Shown here: one piece after another, positions 1-8,997 of the stretch | Layout: each line of letters opens with the position of its first letter | Numbering within the stretch: position 1 is the first letter of the stretch | NCBI GenBank assembly: GCA_002409995.1 | Contig: DHOR01000022.1 | Span: 1-64,000 of the forward strand | Direction of reading: 5' to 3' | DNA from: Hungatella sp. UBA5385 | GTDB taxonomy: Bacteria > Bacillota > Clostridia > Lachnospirales > Lachnospiraceae | Length of the DNA stretch: 64,000 bases | The notes under the pieces: model-generated | The model's input: the letters and a program-made list of their open reading frames with translations, nothing else | The model's database searches: none | What the model was told of the DNA's origin: nothing | Translations under genes and position numbers: made by a program

Positions 1-113
1 ACATTCTGTCTCAAAAAAACTTTTTAAAATATAGACTTTTAAAGGTGTGATGGAATTTACTTCTGCATACGGAATTTAATTTTTCAATTCAGCCACCCTT
101 CTCACAAACTTTT

Positions 114-962
114 TCATTTCTTATCATGCGTTTCATTCTGCTGGTACATTTCCTTCCTATAATCACTGGGCGTCTTACCAATAATCTGCCGGAATATCCG
201 TGAAAACACCATGGGATCACTGTAGCCGCAAGATAATGCAATACTGCCGATGGGATAATCCGTAAGACCAAGAAGCTCGCAGGCTTTTGTCAGCCGGAAG
301 GTATGCAGGTATTTCTGTGGTGTAATATCCAAATGCTTTTGAAACAGTGTATAAAGGTAGCTTCGGTTAATACAGAGATAATTGGCGATATCCATGACTT
401 TGATCCCTGCATGATAATTATTTCTTATAAACTCAACTGCCTTGGAAATATATATGTTTTCATTATTACCTGACAAGCGATAAGACACATGATCCCGTGC
501 AAGAATGGAAAAAAACAGGTAAAGAAGGCCATTACGCTTTAATTCATTGGAAGTTGACATGGTACGGCATTCCATCATCTGATCTACCAAATTTTTCAGC
601 TCACTGCTGTTTTCATGGTTAAAAACGGGAAAATCCGAGGTCAGTCCCATACCGGACATAATATCAGAAGCAATACTTCCGCTGAAGCCAACCCATATAT
701 ATTCCCATGGGTTTTCTGCATCTGCCTGATAAAATGTGAGAACATCAGGTTCGATCAAGAAACCCTGCTGTTCTTTAACATGGTATTGTTTGTTTCCCAC
801 ATAATAATTACCTTCTCCGCTTAATACATAATGAAGCAGATAATGGGGTCTCACTGCCGGACCGAAACTATGAAGCGGCTGTGTCTTTGCATAACCACAA
901 AAATTAAGTTTCAAATCCCAGGGTCCCCGCTCTTTTACTTTTAATACGCTTGCATCTTCCAT
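114..962 (-). CDS. AraC-family regulator of the alpha-galactoside operon
   Basis: Transcription factor of about 282 residues with an N-terminal cupin-like sugar-sensing half (HSFGPAVRPHYLLHYVLSGEG) and a C-terminal double helix-turn-helix of the AraC type (KVMDIANYLCINRSYLYTLF, then GSIALSCGYSDPMVFSRIFR). I take the ATG at 962 because AGGAGGGG sits just upstream; an open frame continues to 1037 without a better ribosome site. It is divergent from the sugar symporter and alpha-galactosidase genes, the layout of MsmR/RafR regulators, so it probably activates them when raffinose- or melibiose-type sugars are present. The family is clear; the inducer is inferred from the neighbours. Confidence 0.88.
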   Translation of the reverse strand: MEDASVLKVKERGPWDLKLNFCGYAKTQPLHSFGPAVRPHYLLHYVLSGEGNYYVGNKQYHVKEQQGFLIEPDVLTFYQADAENPWEYIWVGFSGSIASDIMSGMGLTSDFPVFNHENSSELKNLVDQMMECRTMSTSNELKRNGLLYLFFSILARDHVSYRLSGNNENIYISKAVEFIRNNYHAGIKVMDIANYLCINRSYLYTLFQKHLDITPQKYLHTFRLTKACELLGLTDYPIGSIALSCGYSDPMVFSRIFRQIIGKTPSDYRKEMYQQNETHDKK

Positions 963-1156
963 TGTGTCCCCTCCTGGCCTGATTATATCATATGAATGGA
1001 TAAGAACATATAACATTTTAACAAGTGTTATTAACATTCTTCACTGACCTGATCTCCAAAATGCCGCTATACTAATGATATAGCATATACGATGCATCGA
1101 AAAACAGGTTGGTTCAAAGGCCATGAACACCTATAAAGAGAAGGAAGGTTGTATCT
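963..1156. promoter_or_regulatory. divergent control region, AraC regulator / symporter
   Basis: This 194-base AT-rich gap holds the start signals of both divergent transcripts. A TATACT-like -10 lies near 1067-1072 for the rightward operon, and a purine-rich ribosome site precedes the ATG at 1157. No clear CcpA cre box or long palindrome was seen; AraC proteins usually bind direct repeats, which I could not define here. Confidence 0.45.
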
Positions 1157-2530
1157 ATGAGTTTAACAAACAAAGAAAAATATTCATTTGGTATTGGCGC
1201 TTTAGGAAAAGACGCGATCTGCTGTTTTGTGGGAAGTTTTTTGATGTTCTATTATACAGATGTGTTGTTTCTATCGCCTGTATTTGTGGGAACACTGTTT
1301 TTTGTCGCAAGAATCTGGGATGCTGTCAACGATCCTATGATGGGTGTAATTGTTGACAATAGCAATTTCAAATTCGGTAAATTCCGGACCTGGCTGGTCA
1401 TTGGAACCGTACTTAACGCAATTGTATTTGTCGGTTTATTCACTACATTTGGTCTTCAGGGCAGGGCCTTATATATCTACGTGGCAGTAACCTACATTCT
1501 ATATGGAATGACTTATACAGTCATGGATGTACCTTACTGGTCCTGGCTGCCCAACTTAACCTCCGATCCCAGAGAGCGGGAGTCTGTATCCGTGATTCCC
1601 AGGTTTTTCGCCAGTGTTGCAGGCTTTACCACCGGCGTATTCGGGCTGATGTTTATCGATAAGCTAGACGGGATTTTTGGAAATGGAGACCGTATGGCAG
1701 GATTTACTGTTATATCTATCTTTATTTCAGTCCTTTTTCTTGTGACCATCGGCAATACCGTATTTCAGGTGAAAGAAAAGCAGACCGGCACACAGAATGA
1801 GAAAACAGGTTTTAAACAAATCGTCAAGATTTTATCTCAGAATAAACAGTTGATGGCTTATATTGGATTACTGCTTTCTTATAATTTATGTATACAGATA
1901 GTCAACGGAATTATTATTTACTATTTTAAATACGCAGTAGGTAAAGAAAGCTTATTTTCTATTTTCAATCTATGTATTCTTGCAGAAATGGGCGGGCTTA
2001 TCCTGTTTCCCCGTCTGGCCGGAACATTTGGACGCAAGAAATTATTTGCTGCAGCATGTGCACTTCCAGTTGCAGGTCTGATTGTTATTGCAGTATCCGG
2101 CTTTTTCGCACCCACCAGCCCGGTTTTCGTTATTATCGGTGCAGGTCTTTTAAAATTAGGTTCAGGTTTTGAACTGGGGGTTGTTACTGTGTCTATCGCT
2201 GATGTTATTGATTACAACGAGTCACTTTTCGGGACACGGAATGAAAGTATTATCTGTTCCACCCAAACATTTCTGATGAAATCTTCACAGGCAGTATCAG
2301 GTCTTCTTACAGGAGTAGGCCTTGCCATGGTTGGTTATCAGGCCGGACAGCAGCAGCAAACAGCAATGACCATCAATGGAATCCGAATTATTATGATTGT
2401 AATTCCTATGTGTTTCTCTGTTCTGAGTTATTTTATATATAGTAAATTTTATAAACTTGAAGATGGACTTTTAAGAACAGACAATAAGGCACCGAAAAAG
2501 TCATATTCAGGAAAGGACATACTGGCATGA
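1157..2530 (+). CDS. GPH-family sugar:cation symporter
   Basis: Membrane carrier of 457 residues in the glycoside-pentoside-hexuronide:cation symporter family (MelB/XynB type). Visible signs are the N-terminal KYSFGIGALGKD segment, the loop WDAVNDPMMGVIVDN (about residues 55-70) typical of the family, and about 12 hydrophobic helices. It most likely imports a disaccharide or trisaccharide with Na+ or H+. The stop overlaps the start of the GH36 gene by four bases (ATGA), so the two are translationally coupled; that makes an alpha-galactoside such as melibiose or raffinose the likely cargo. The substrate is an inference from the neighbour. Confidence 0.88.
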   Translation: MSLTNKEKYSFGIGALGKDAICCFVGSFLMFYYTDVLFLSPVFVGTLFFVARIWDAVNDPMMGVIVDNSNFKFGKFRTWLVIGTVLNAIVFVGLFTTFGLQGRALYIYVAVTYILYGMTYTVMDVPYWSWLPNLTSDPRERESVSVIPRFFASVAGFTTGVFGLMFIDKLDGIFGNGDRMAGFTVISIFISVLFLVTIGNTVFQVKEKQTGTQNEKTGFKQIVKILSQNKQLMAYIGLLLSYNLCIQIVNGIIIYYFKYAVGKESLFSIFNLCILAEMGGLILFPRLAGTFGRKKLFAAACALPVAGLIVIAVSGFFAPTSPVFVIIGAGLLKLGSGFELGVVTVSIADVIDYNESLFGTRNESIICSTQTFLMKSSQAVSGLLTGVGLAMVGYQAGQQQQTAMTINGIRIIMIVIPMCFSVLSYFIYSKFYKLEDGLLRTDNKAPKKSYSGKDILA

Positions 2531-4752
2531 GCATCCAATATAATGAGCAGACGAAAGAATTTCATCTGTATAATGAAGAAATCAGCTATATTATGAAACT
2601 ATTGAAAAATGGTCACCTGGGGCAACTATATTTTGGCAGCCGGGTACCAGAAACAAGGGACTACAGTTATCTATTGGAAATGCACCACAGACCTATGACT
2701 TCTTATGTGGATGAAGGCGATCTCTACTTTTCCCTTGGTCATTTAAAGCAGGAATATCCGGTCTACGGAACCACGGATTTTCGTTATCCGGCAGTAGAGA
2801 TTTTACAGAGTAACGGCAGCAGAATCACAGACTTTCAATATGTCTCTCACTCGATTATGAAAGGAAAGCCCATGTTAAACGGGCTTCCTGCCACTTATAC
2901 AGAGTCAGACAGCGAAGCCGAAACTCTTGAAATTGTCCTGCGGGACCATTTGATCGAAGTTGAGATCCATCTCTACTATACTATTTTTTCAGATCTCAAT
3001 GCCATCTCCAGAAGTGTCAGAATCTGCAATACCGGTTCTTGTGAAATGGACCTGACACGGGCAATGAGTTTGTGTCTGGACCTGCCAGATAGTGATTACC
3101 AATGGGTCCAGTTCTCCGGCGCATGGTCCAGAGAACGTTATGTGAAAACCAGGCATTTAGAGCAAGGTGTTCAGTCCATTAACAGCAACAGAGGAAATTC
3201 CGGTCATGAGCATAATCCATTTCTCATGCTAAAACGTCCTAACACTGACGAATACATGGGAGAAGTTCTGGGATTCAGTCTGGTATACAGCGGGAACTTT
3301 GAGATTCAGGCTGAAATAGACACCTTTGACGTAACCCGAATTCTGATGGGGATCAATCCTTTTGGTTTTACCTGGCACTTAGAGCCTGGCGAAGAGTTCC
3401 AGACACCGGAAGCAGTTATGGTCTACTCAAATCAGGGAATGAACCACATGAGCCAGACTTTCCATCAGTTATTCAAAACAAGGCTGGCACGGGGAACATG
3501 GCGGGATAAGGAACGGCCCATTCTTCTCAACAGCTGGGAAGCCACTTATTTTGACTATGATGAAGATAAACTGGTAGAAATCGCAAAATCAGCCGGAAAT
3601 GCCGGTATTGAGCTATTCGTTTTAGATGATGGTTGGTTTGGCAGCAGAAATAATGACAAGCAGGGACTGGGTGACTGGACCCCTAATATGACAAAACTAA
3701 AACATGGAATATCAGGGTTGTCCAAGCGGATTAAAAATGAATGCAACATTCTGTTTGGACTTTGGTTTGAGCCGGAGATGGTGAATAAAGACAGCGATCT
3801 CTACCGTGCCCATCCAGATTGGATTATCACTGCCCCGGGACGTAAATCCTCACATGGAAGAAATCAATTTGTACTGGATTTCTCCCGTAAAGAGGTAGTT
3901 GATCACATATATGGACAGATGGAGGCCTTGTTGTCTCAGGCAGATATTTCATACATAAAATGGGATATGAACCGCTGTATTACGGAATGTTACAGCAGCG
4001 CATGGCCGGCCAACCGGCAGGGCGAGGTATTTCACCGCTATCTATTAGGTGTATATGACCTATTAGAACGGCTCACCTCCCGTTTCCCCCATATTCTGCT
4101 TGAATCCTGTGCCAGCGGCGGCGGACGTTTCGATCCGGGTATGCTGTTTTATGCTCCTCAGGGATGGATCAGCGATGACAGCGATGCAGTTGAGCGTCTG
4201 AAAATACAGTATGGAACTTCCTTCTGCTACCCTGTCAGCAGCATGGGCGCCCATGTTTCAGCTGTTCCTAATCACCAGCTATTCCGCAATGTTCCCCTGG
4301 AAACCCGTGCCAATGTAGCTTACTTCGGCTCTTTTGGTTATGAATTGGCGCTTGATAAGCTGACAGAAAAGGAACAGGATGAGATACGGGAACAGATTGC
4401 CTTTGTAAAGCAATATCGGGGAATCCTGCATTCCGGCACCTTTTACCGGCTGCTTAGTCCATTTCAGGGAAATATCGTTTCGTGGATGGTGGTATCCAAA
4501 GATAAAAAAGATGCCATTGTCGGATACTATAAAGTCCTAAACGACGTAAATTGCCCTTACCGCAGATTAAAGCTGCAGGGCTTAAATCCTGATTTGAATT
4601 ATGAAATCAAAGAGCAGAATCTGTCTCAATCCGGTCTGGAATTAATGAACATTGGCTTGATTACCACCGATGCATCAGCCGGTCAGGTCATCAATGGAGG
4701 GGAAACATGTACCGATTTCTGGTCAAAAATATACATTCTTCATGCAGAATAA
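2527..4752 (+). CDS. GH36 alpha-galactosidase
   Basis: Cytoplasmic alpha-galactosidase of 741 residues, full length for the tetrameric GH36 enzymes (AgaA/RafA type). It releases terminal alpha-1,6-galactose from melibiose, raffinose or stachyose. The N-terminal beta-sandwich is followed by the TIM barrel with LLNSWEATYFDYDE, the nucleophile motif YIKWDMNR (Asp near 480), the CASGGGRFD loop and the acid/base region WISDDSDA (Asp near 550). No signal peptide is present, so it acts on imported sugar delivered by the upstream symporter. Its 3' end overlaps the next gene by 46 bases. Confidence 0.95.
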   Translation: MSIQYNEQTKEFHLYNEEISYIMKLLKNGHLGQLYFGSRVPETRDYSYLLEMHHRPMTSYVDEGDLYFSLGHLKQEYPVYGTTDFRYPAVEILQSNGSRITDFQYVSHSIMKGKPMLNGLPATYTESDSEAETLEIVLRDHLIEVEIHLYYTIFSDLNAISRSVRICNTGSCEMDLTRAMSLCLDLPDSDYQWVQFSGAWSRERYVKTRHLEQGVQSINSNRGNSGHEHNPFLMLKRPNTDEYMGEVLGFSLVYSGNFEIQAEIDTFDVTRILMGINPFGFTWHLEPGEEFQTPEAVMVYSNQGMNHMSQTFHQLFKTRLARGTWRDKERPILLNSWEATYFDYDEDKLVEIAKSAGNAGIELFVLDDGWFGSRNNDKQGLGDWTPNMTKLKHGISGLSKRIKNECNILFGLWFEPEMVNKDSDLYRAHPDWIITAPGRKSSHGRNQFVLDFSRKEVVDHIYGQMEALLSQADISYIKWDMNRCITECYSSAWPANRQGEVFHRYLLGVYDLLERLTSRFPHILLESCASGGGRFDPGMLFYAPQGWISDDSDAVERLKIQYGTSFCYPVSSMGAHVSAVPNHQLFRNVPLETRANVAYFGSFGYELALDKLTEKEQDEIREQIAFVKQYRGILHSGTFYRLLSPFQGNIVSWMVVSKDKKDAIVGYYKVLNDVNCPYRRLKLQGLNPDLNYEIKEQNLSQSGLELMNIGLITTDASAGQVINGGETCTDFWSKIYILHAE

Positions 4753-5384
4753 AGATATCTAAATCAACGATTACTAATTTTACCATGATGCTGGCCGGAA
4801 TTGTTTTAATGGGATTTTGCATTTCCCTATTCAGGATTTCCGACTTTGGAACCGATCCCTTTTCCTGTATGAACCTGGGCATCAGCGCATGCCTTGGCTG
4901 GTCCTTCGGAAACTGGCAATTACTGTTAAATGCATTACTTTTTGGTATAGTTCTATGGAATTCAAAAAGCTGCATTGGCATAGGCACCATCATCAACATG
5001 ACCTGTGTGGGTTATACAGCGGATTTTTTCACCACAAAGCTGCAATTGCTGTTTGGCAGCACTGAATTATTATCCTTTGGTCTGCGTGCCTGCATAATGC
5101 TTATTGCCGTAATACTGACCGCTCTGGCTGTAGCTATGTATATGACTGCAGAAATGGGAATTGCGCCTTATGATGCAATTGGAGTTATTATTGAAAATAA
5201 AACAAATAACAAAGTTCCCCTTCGTTACTCCCGGGTTATAACAGATGTATTATGCGTTACCATCGGCATATTAACCGGAAGTACCGTCGGTCTTGGTACA
5301 GTAATAACCGCATTTTTTACTGGTCCCCTTGTACAATTTATGAAAGATAAGATTTTATTGCGGTTAAGGATATTCTCCATATAG
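4707..5384 (+). CDS. YitT/YczE-like integral membrane protein
   Basis: Protein of 225 residues with about six hydrophobic segments. It resembles the YczE/YyaS/YitT family: conserved-looking features are the ISDFGTDPFSCMNLG stretch near residue 45 and the later AEMGIAPYDAIGV repeat-like stretch near residue 150, suggesting an internal duplication. The start at 4707 lies inside the alpha-galactosidase gene but has GGAGGGG six bases upstream, so the overlap looks real and the gene is part of the same transcript. The family has no firmly known function; transport of a small solute is a guess. Confidence 0.75.
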   Translation: MYRFLVKNIHSSCRIKISKSTITNFTMMLAGIVLMGFCISLFRISDFGTDPFSCMNLGISACLGWSFGNWQLLLNALLFGIVLWNSKSCIGIGTIINMTCVGYTADFFTTKLQLLFGSTELLSFGLRACIMLIAVILTALAVAMYMTAEMGIAPYDAIGVIIENKTNNKVPLRYSRVITDVLCVTIGILTGSTVGLGTVITAFFTGPLVQFMKDKILLRLRIFSI

Positions 5385-5391
5385 AATTTAA

Positions 5392-5433
5392 ATAGGTATA
5401 GCAAAGTTTTGTTTATCTCTTTGCTATACCTAT
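5392..5433. terminator. bidirectional hairpin terminator
   Basis: A perfect 15-bp inverted repeat (arms 5392-5406 and 5419-5433) with a 12-base T-rich loop separates the convergent membrane-protein gene and CHAP-like gene; its right arm overlaps the stop codon of the latter. It can serve both strands. Confidence 0.75.
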
Positions 5434-5999
5434 ATCTTATATTCATATCCATCGGGGATTCTCAAATAACATCCTATGGTATCATCACGCTTCCTCTTAA
5501 TGATTCCTGAAACGTTTTTATTATCTATATTACCTTCAGCAACAATAAGAAAATCATCCTCACAGGAGAGAAGTATACCGATGTGGTCATGCCATGCACT
5601 TTCCATCGGCTTGTTTATCTCGGGGATAATATTATTGTAAATAACAACATCTCCTCTGGAAGGCGGAATTTTATCTAGATCAGTAAAATTAAAACCGTTG
5701 GATTTTCCCCACTCATACCATGCACCTACTGCTGTAAAACGGTGTTTAATTGGTGGTTGTTTTATAGGAAGCTCTAAACCGGCTTTTATAACACAATGAT
5801 AGATAAAAGCAGCACACCAGCAATTCTTTAATTCATCGAAGGCAGCAGCTTCTGGATAATATTTGATTATCTCTGCAAAATTTCCATCTCCTCTTTCTCC
5901 ATTTACCTTTTGGGCAGCCAGGTCCTCGGCAATATCCGCCAATAAAGATCTTTTGAAGCTCTCTTCTTCTGCCTGTTTCACTATTGAAATTCGATTCAT
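5430..5999 (-). CDS. CHAP/NlpC-P60-like cysteine amidase, cytosolic
   Basis: Protein of 189 residues with the layout of a CHAP-type papain-fold amidase: Cys in NCWCAAFIYHCV (near 61), then GDVVIYNN (near 115), His in WHDHIGILLS (near 139) and a polar third residue in VAEGNIDN. Known relatives cut peptidoglycan amide bonds or other gamma-glutamyl-type amides. No signal peptide or membrane segment is seen, so a cell-wall role is uncertain and an intracellular amide substrate is possible. It is a single leftward gene, convergent with the alpha-galactoside operon. Family confidence is moderate. Confidence 0.65.
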   Translation of the reverse strand: MNRISIVKQAEEESFKRSLLADIAEDLAAQKVNGERGDGNFAEIIKYYPEAAAFDELKNCWCAAFIYHCVIKAGLELPIKQPPIKHRFTAVGAWYEWGKSNGFNFTDLDKIPPSRGDVVIYNNIIPEINKPMESAWHDHIGILLSCEDDFLIVAEGNIDNKNVSGIIKRKRDDTIGCYLRIPDGYEYKI

Positions 6000-6106
6000 T
6001 TACTCACACTCTTTCCGTATATGGATTGTTTACTTTATTATACTATAGGTTTTAGATGTTTATAAGTTTTAAATAATTAGATTATCATATTAAGGTAAAG
6101 CCTATG

Positions 6107-6152
6107 TAAAAAGCAAAACACCGCTTACTCTTCCATTAAGAATAAGCGGTGT
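6107..6152 (-). terminator. terminator of the LacI-ABC-transketolase operon
   Basis: Arms 6118-6132 and 6138-6152 form a 15-bp stem with one position that pairs only as G-U on the minus strand, followed on that strand by a T-rich run (6117-6107). It ends the long leftward operon. Confidence 0.8.
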
Positions 6153-6186
6153 AGACTTCTATTTCGTGAAACCATTACCAATAACA

Positions 6187-6987
6187 CTACAATTCAGCAG
6201 ATACTTTGGCAAGATAATCAGTGGCTTCTTTTATGTCCGCTTCGATATCGTGCCAATTTCGTCCTTCAATGGTAAGGGTACCACAATAATTCATATTCCG
6301 AAGCGTTTGAAGTATCTTTAGAAAATCAATTGAACCAAAGCCCGGATAATATCGGTTATTATCTGAAATATGAATATTGGAGTACAATTCACGCCATATC
6401 AGTAAGGTCTTGCACATTTCAACCTCTTCGATATTCATATGATATGTATCAGGCAGTACACGCACACCAGGACGCTTGAATGCTGCACCTTCTTCCACAA
6501 GATTGATAAGTGTTGCCTCATAGTGGTTTGTCGCTTCTAAATACAGATTAATGCCACTCTCTGCACAGACAGGAGCAAGCTCAGACAACGATTTTTCCAT
6601 CTGGATTTTCCCCCTGTGTACATTGCTGCCTGCTTTCCCTTTGATCAAACCGCAGATGATATCTGTATTAAATTTCTTCGCAAATGGGATAACTTTTTGT
6701 TTCATCATATCAACCGTTTTTTGTCGTTTTTCCTCCTCTACAGCAGAAAGAGACAGGTCGTATTTATTGGCAAAAGCTCCAGAGGCTACTGACGTTAATT
6801 TTAAATCGTATTTCTCTAAAAGCGAGCTTATCTTCTCAGATTCAATATTATCAAAATTCAGTAAATTCAGCTCAACACCACAAAATTTTCTTTCTTGTAA
6901 AAGCTGCAATATGTTTGGAAAATAATCAGAATATATAACATCAGCATTTAGTTGTATACACAGTGGAAAGGCATATACATCAATCAT
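6187..6987 (-). CDS. sugar phosphate isomerase/epimerase-type TIM barrel
   Basis: Protein of about 266 residues of the xylose-isomerase-like TIM-barrel superfamily (IolE/IolO/hydroxypyruvate isomerase type). Metal-site-like landmarks are LYLEATNHYEATLI (Glu near 150), LPDTYHMNIEE (Asp and His near 178-182), NIHISDNNRYYPGFGSIDF and the terminal LTIEGR. It probably isomerises or epimerises a ketose or keto-acid. The start is uncertain: ATG at 6987 or TTG at 6999, both within or next to the end of the creatininase-like gene. It is the last gene of the LacI-headed operon, so it should act on a late intermediate of that pathway. Confidence 0.82.
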   Translation of the reverse strand: MIDVYAFPLCIQLNADVIYSDYFPNILQLLQERKFCGVELNLLNFDNIESEKISSLLEKYDLKLTSVASGAFANKYDLSLSAVEEEKRQKTVDMMKQKVIPFAKKFNTDIICGLIKGKAGSNVHRGKIQMEKSLSELAPVCAESGINLYLEATNHYEATLINLVEEGAAFKRPGVRVLPDTYHMNIEEVEMCKTLLIWRELYSNIHISDNNRYYPGFGSIDFLKILQTLRNMNYCGTLTIEGRNWHDIEADIKEATDYLAKVSAEL

Positions 6988-8098
6988 AAAAGATACCAAG
7001 CTTCGGCAGTTCGTGGATACTTTTCCAACCAGGACTCTGGGGTTCCTGAAGAAAAGGTGCTATGTCCTTAGGATCACGGAATGTAAACAAAGATGGATCC
7101 GGAACTTGTCCTGACGGATATTTCTCAATAATATCCTCTACCATACAGTTTAAATATTCGCATATTGCTGCAATTGGACGCTTCGCTTTCCTCGAATTTG
7201 CGCGAGACGGCTTACCAACCACACCTTCCGGTGTTCCAAATCGTTCGATAACTCTGTGTCCTTCCGCTTCTGACCACTTATTGGGACGGTGAAACGAATC
7301 AACGGATCCATCATAGAAGCCGTCATCGAGATACCCAAAGCTCTTTGGCTCCGCATCCGTTACACAGCTCATATCTACCATATTTTTAAAAAGAAGCAGC
7401 GCACAGGATGTCTCAGCTTCATCAGCATGTACAAACGGAGTGGTCATAAAATCTTCTCTCTCATCACCAAGGGGATAGAAAAACTCACGGATAGCACGAT
7501 GCCATTCAACAACAGTAACAAATGCAGGAACCTGGTAACGCTTAAAGAACTCTTGAACTGCGGATTCCAGCATCCAATCCTGCCCATGATTATTTACAAA
7601 GATAATTTTACGAAACCCATCATCCCAGAGTCCTGCCATAACACTTATCATGGTTTCGACAACAGTCGTCATGCTGAGCATTACAGTGCCGGGCATGCCT
7701 ATATGATGATATGGATGCCCCCCATAGTTTAGAACCGGCATTGACAAAGCAACTTCATGTCGCTCCTTTGCAGTTTTGCGACGGATTGCCTCACAAATAG
7801 AAGTACACATAAATGTATCTAAGCCACTGTTATTATGAATGCCATGGTTCTCCGTACAACCTACCGGAACCAGAACAATATCGCACTTTCTTCTTTTTTC
7901 TATAACCATTTTTCTTGGTGAATTCTGTATGTAGCAACCTGCTTTGCCAAGTTCACTATCATTTGGAATCTCATAATCATCCAGGATTTTCTGAATTTCA
8001 TCTTCATTAGCATCCCAAATACGTTTCTTGAGACGTCCAACTTTATTATCTTCAAAGAAAATATTAGGATACTCTGTTGTCAACCACTTCTGATACAT
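6980..8098 (-). CDS. creatininase-family metal hydrolase (IolN-like candidate)
   Basis: Protein of 372 residues with the creatininase fold. The metal-binding set is intact: TENHG (Glu83, His85), LDTFM (Asp94), NNHGQD (His171) and HADEAETS (224-231). The start at 8098 follows AGGAGG; the open frame runs further upstream into the dehydrogenase gene without a better site. Creatininase-fold enzymes cut C-N bonds in small rings, and I recall that a C-C hydrolase opening diketo-inositol (IolN of the Thermotoga-type inositol pathway) is placed in this family; I cannot confirm that without a search. Together with the adjacent isomerase and dehydrogenase it fits ring opening of an oxidised cyclitol or sugar, which is inference. 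Confidence 0.8.
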   Translation of the reverse strand: MYQKWLTTEYPNIFFEDNKVGRLKKRIWDANEDEIQKILDDYEIPNDSELGKAGCYIQNSPRKMVIEKRRKCDIVLVPVGCTENHGIHNNSGLDTFMCTSICEAIRRKTAKERHEVALSMPVLNYGGHPYHHIGMPGTVMLSMTTVVETMISVMAGLWDDGFRKIIFVNNHGQDWMLESAVQEFFKRYQVPAFVTVVEWHRAIREFFYPLGDEREDFMTTPFVHADEAETSCALLLFKNMVDMSCVTDAEPKSFGYLDDGFYDGSVDSFHRPNKWSEAEGHRVIERFGTPEGVVGKPSRANSRKAKRPIAAICEYLNCMVEDIIEKYPSGQVPDPSLFTFRDPKDIAPFLQEPQSPGWKSIHELPKLGIFYD

Positions 8099-8144
8099 AA
8101 ACCTTCCTCCTGAAAATTTAATAGTCTCTCGAAATCTATTCCCC

Positions 8145-8972
8145 TTACCAGATGGTATACCCGCCATCTATACAGATATCCGTACCTGTTGTATAGGAAG
8201 CAAGATCACTGCAGAGGTACAGTACTGCACCTGTTACTTCATCTGCCGTTGCATATCTCTTAAAAGGTGTTGTCTCAATATTAAATGTAATATCCTGTTG
8301 TGTTTTCTCAAAGTGTGCAGCAGAATAAACATATCCCGGACTTACGGTATTAATGCGAACACCATCTTTCATGTATTGCATTGCAAGACCTTTTGTCATA
8401 TGTATTACACAAGCCTTACTTGCCGGATATATGACTTCATAATCGCAGCCTTCTGGTCTTCTGTTAATAATGCTTGCAGACATTGAAGCAGTATTAACAA
8501 TAGCGCCTCCCTTTTGATTTTTTTTCATGATTCTCGCAAGTGCACAGTCCATAATCATAGTGCCTCTCGCATTGGTATCCATGATCCTGTCCCAGGTATT
8601 TTTGTCATATTCTCCTTGATCTGCGGGCATTCCAATACCAACATTGCTGTGTGCAACATTGATAGTTCCAAACTTCTCAACTATCTTATCAAGCATTACC
8701 TGAACACTAGTCTCATCTGCAGCATCGAATGTCAGCGCAATACATTCATGACCAAACTTTGCTGTCAGATCACCAGCCAGTTTATCAAGCTGGTTCTTAA
8801 AACGTTCAATATCAGCAACCACAACATTGGCACCCAATTCTGCAAATCCGGCTGCAGACATCATACCAATCTGACCGATAGCACCAGTTACCAATGCTAC
8901 CTTACCCTCAAAAGTAAATTGGTCCTTTACACTTTGTCGTGACTCAAGATCTAATAATGGAATATCTATCAT
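8145..8972 (-). CDS. SDR-family NAD(P)-dependent oxidoreductase
   Basis: Classical short-chain dehydrogenase of 275 residues: cofactor loop TGAIGQIG (near 30), acidic residue after beta-2 (VVADIERF), NTASMSAS (catalytic Ser region) and YPASK (Tyr and Lys pair). The acidic VVADIE points to NAD rather than NADP. RBS GAGGAG precedes the ATG at 8972. In this operon it probably oxidises a sugar, polyol or cyclitol to a ketone before hydrolysis or transketolase cleavage. Substrate is unknown. Confidence 0.88.
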   Translation of the reverse strand: MIDIPLLDLESRQSVKDQFTFEGKVALVTGAIGQIGMMSAAGFAELGANVVVADIERFKNQLDKLAGDLTAKFGHECIALTFDAADETSVQVMLDKIVEKFGTINVAHSNVGIGMPADQGEYDKNTWDRIMDTNARGTMIMDCALARIMKKNQKGGAIVNTASMSASIINRRPEGCDYEVIYPASKACVIHMTKGLAMQYMKDGVRINTVSPGYVYSAAHFEKTQQDITFNIETTPFKRYATADEVTGAVLYLCSDLASYTTGTDICIDGGYTIW

Positions 8973-8997
8973 AGCGAAGACTCCTCTTTAGAATTAA

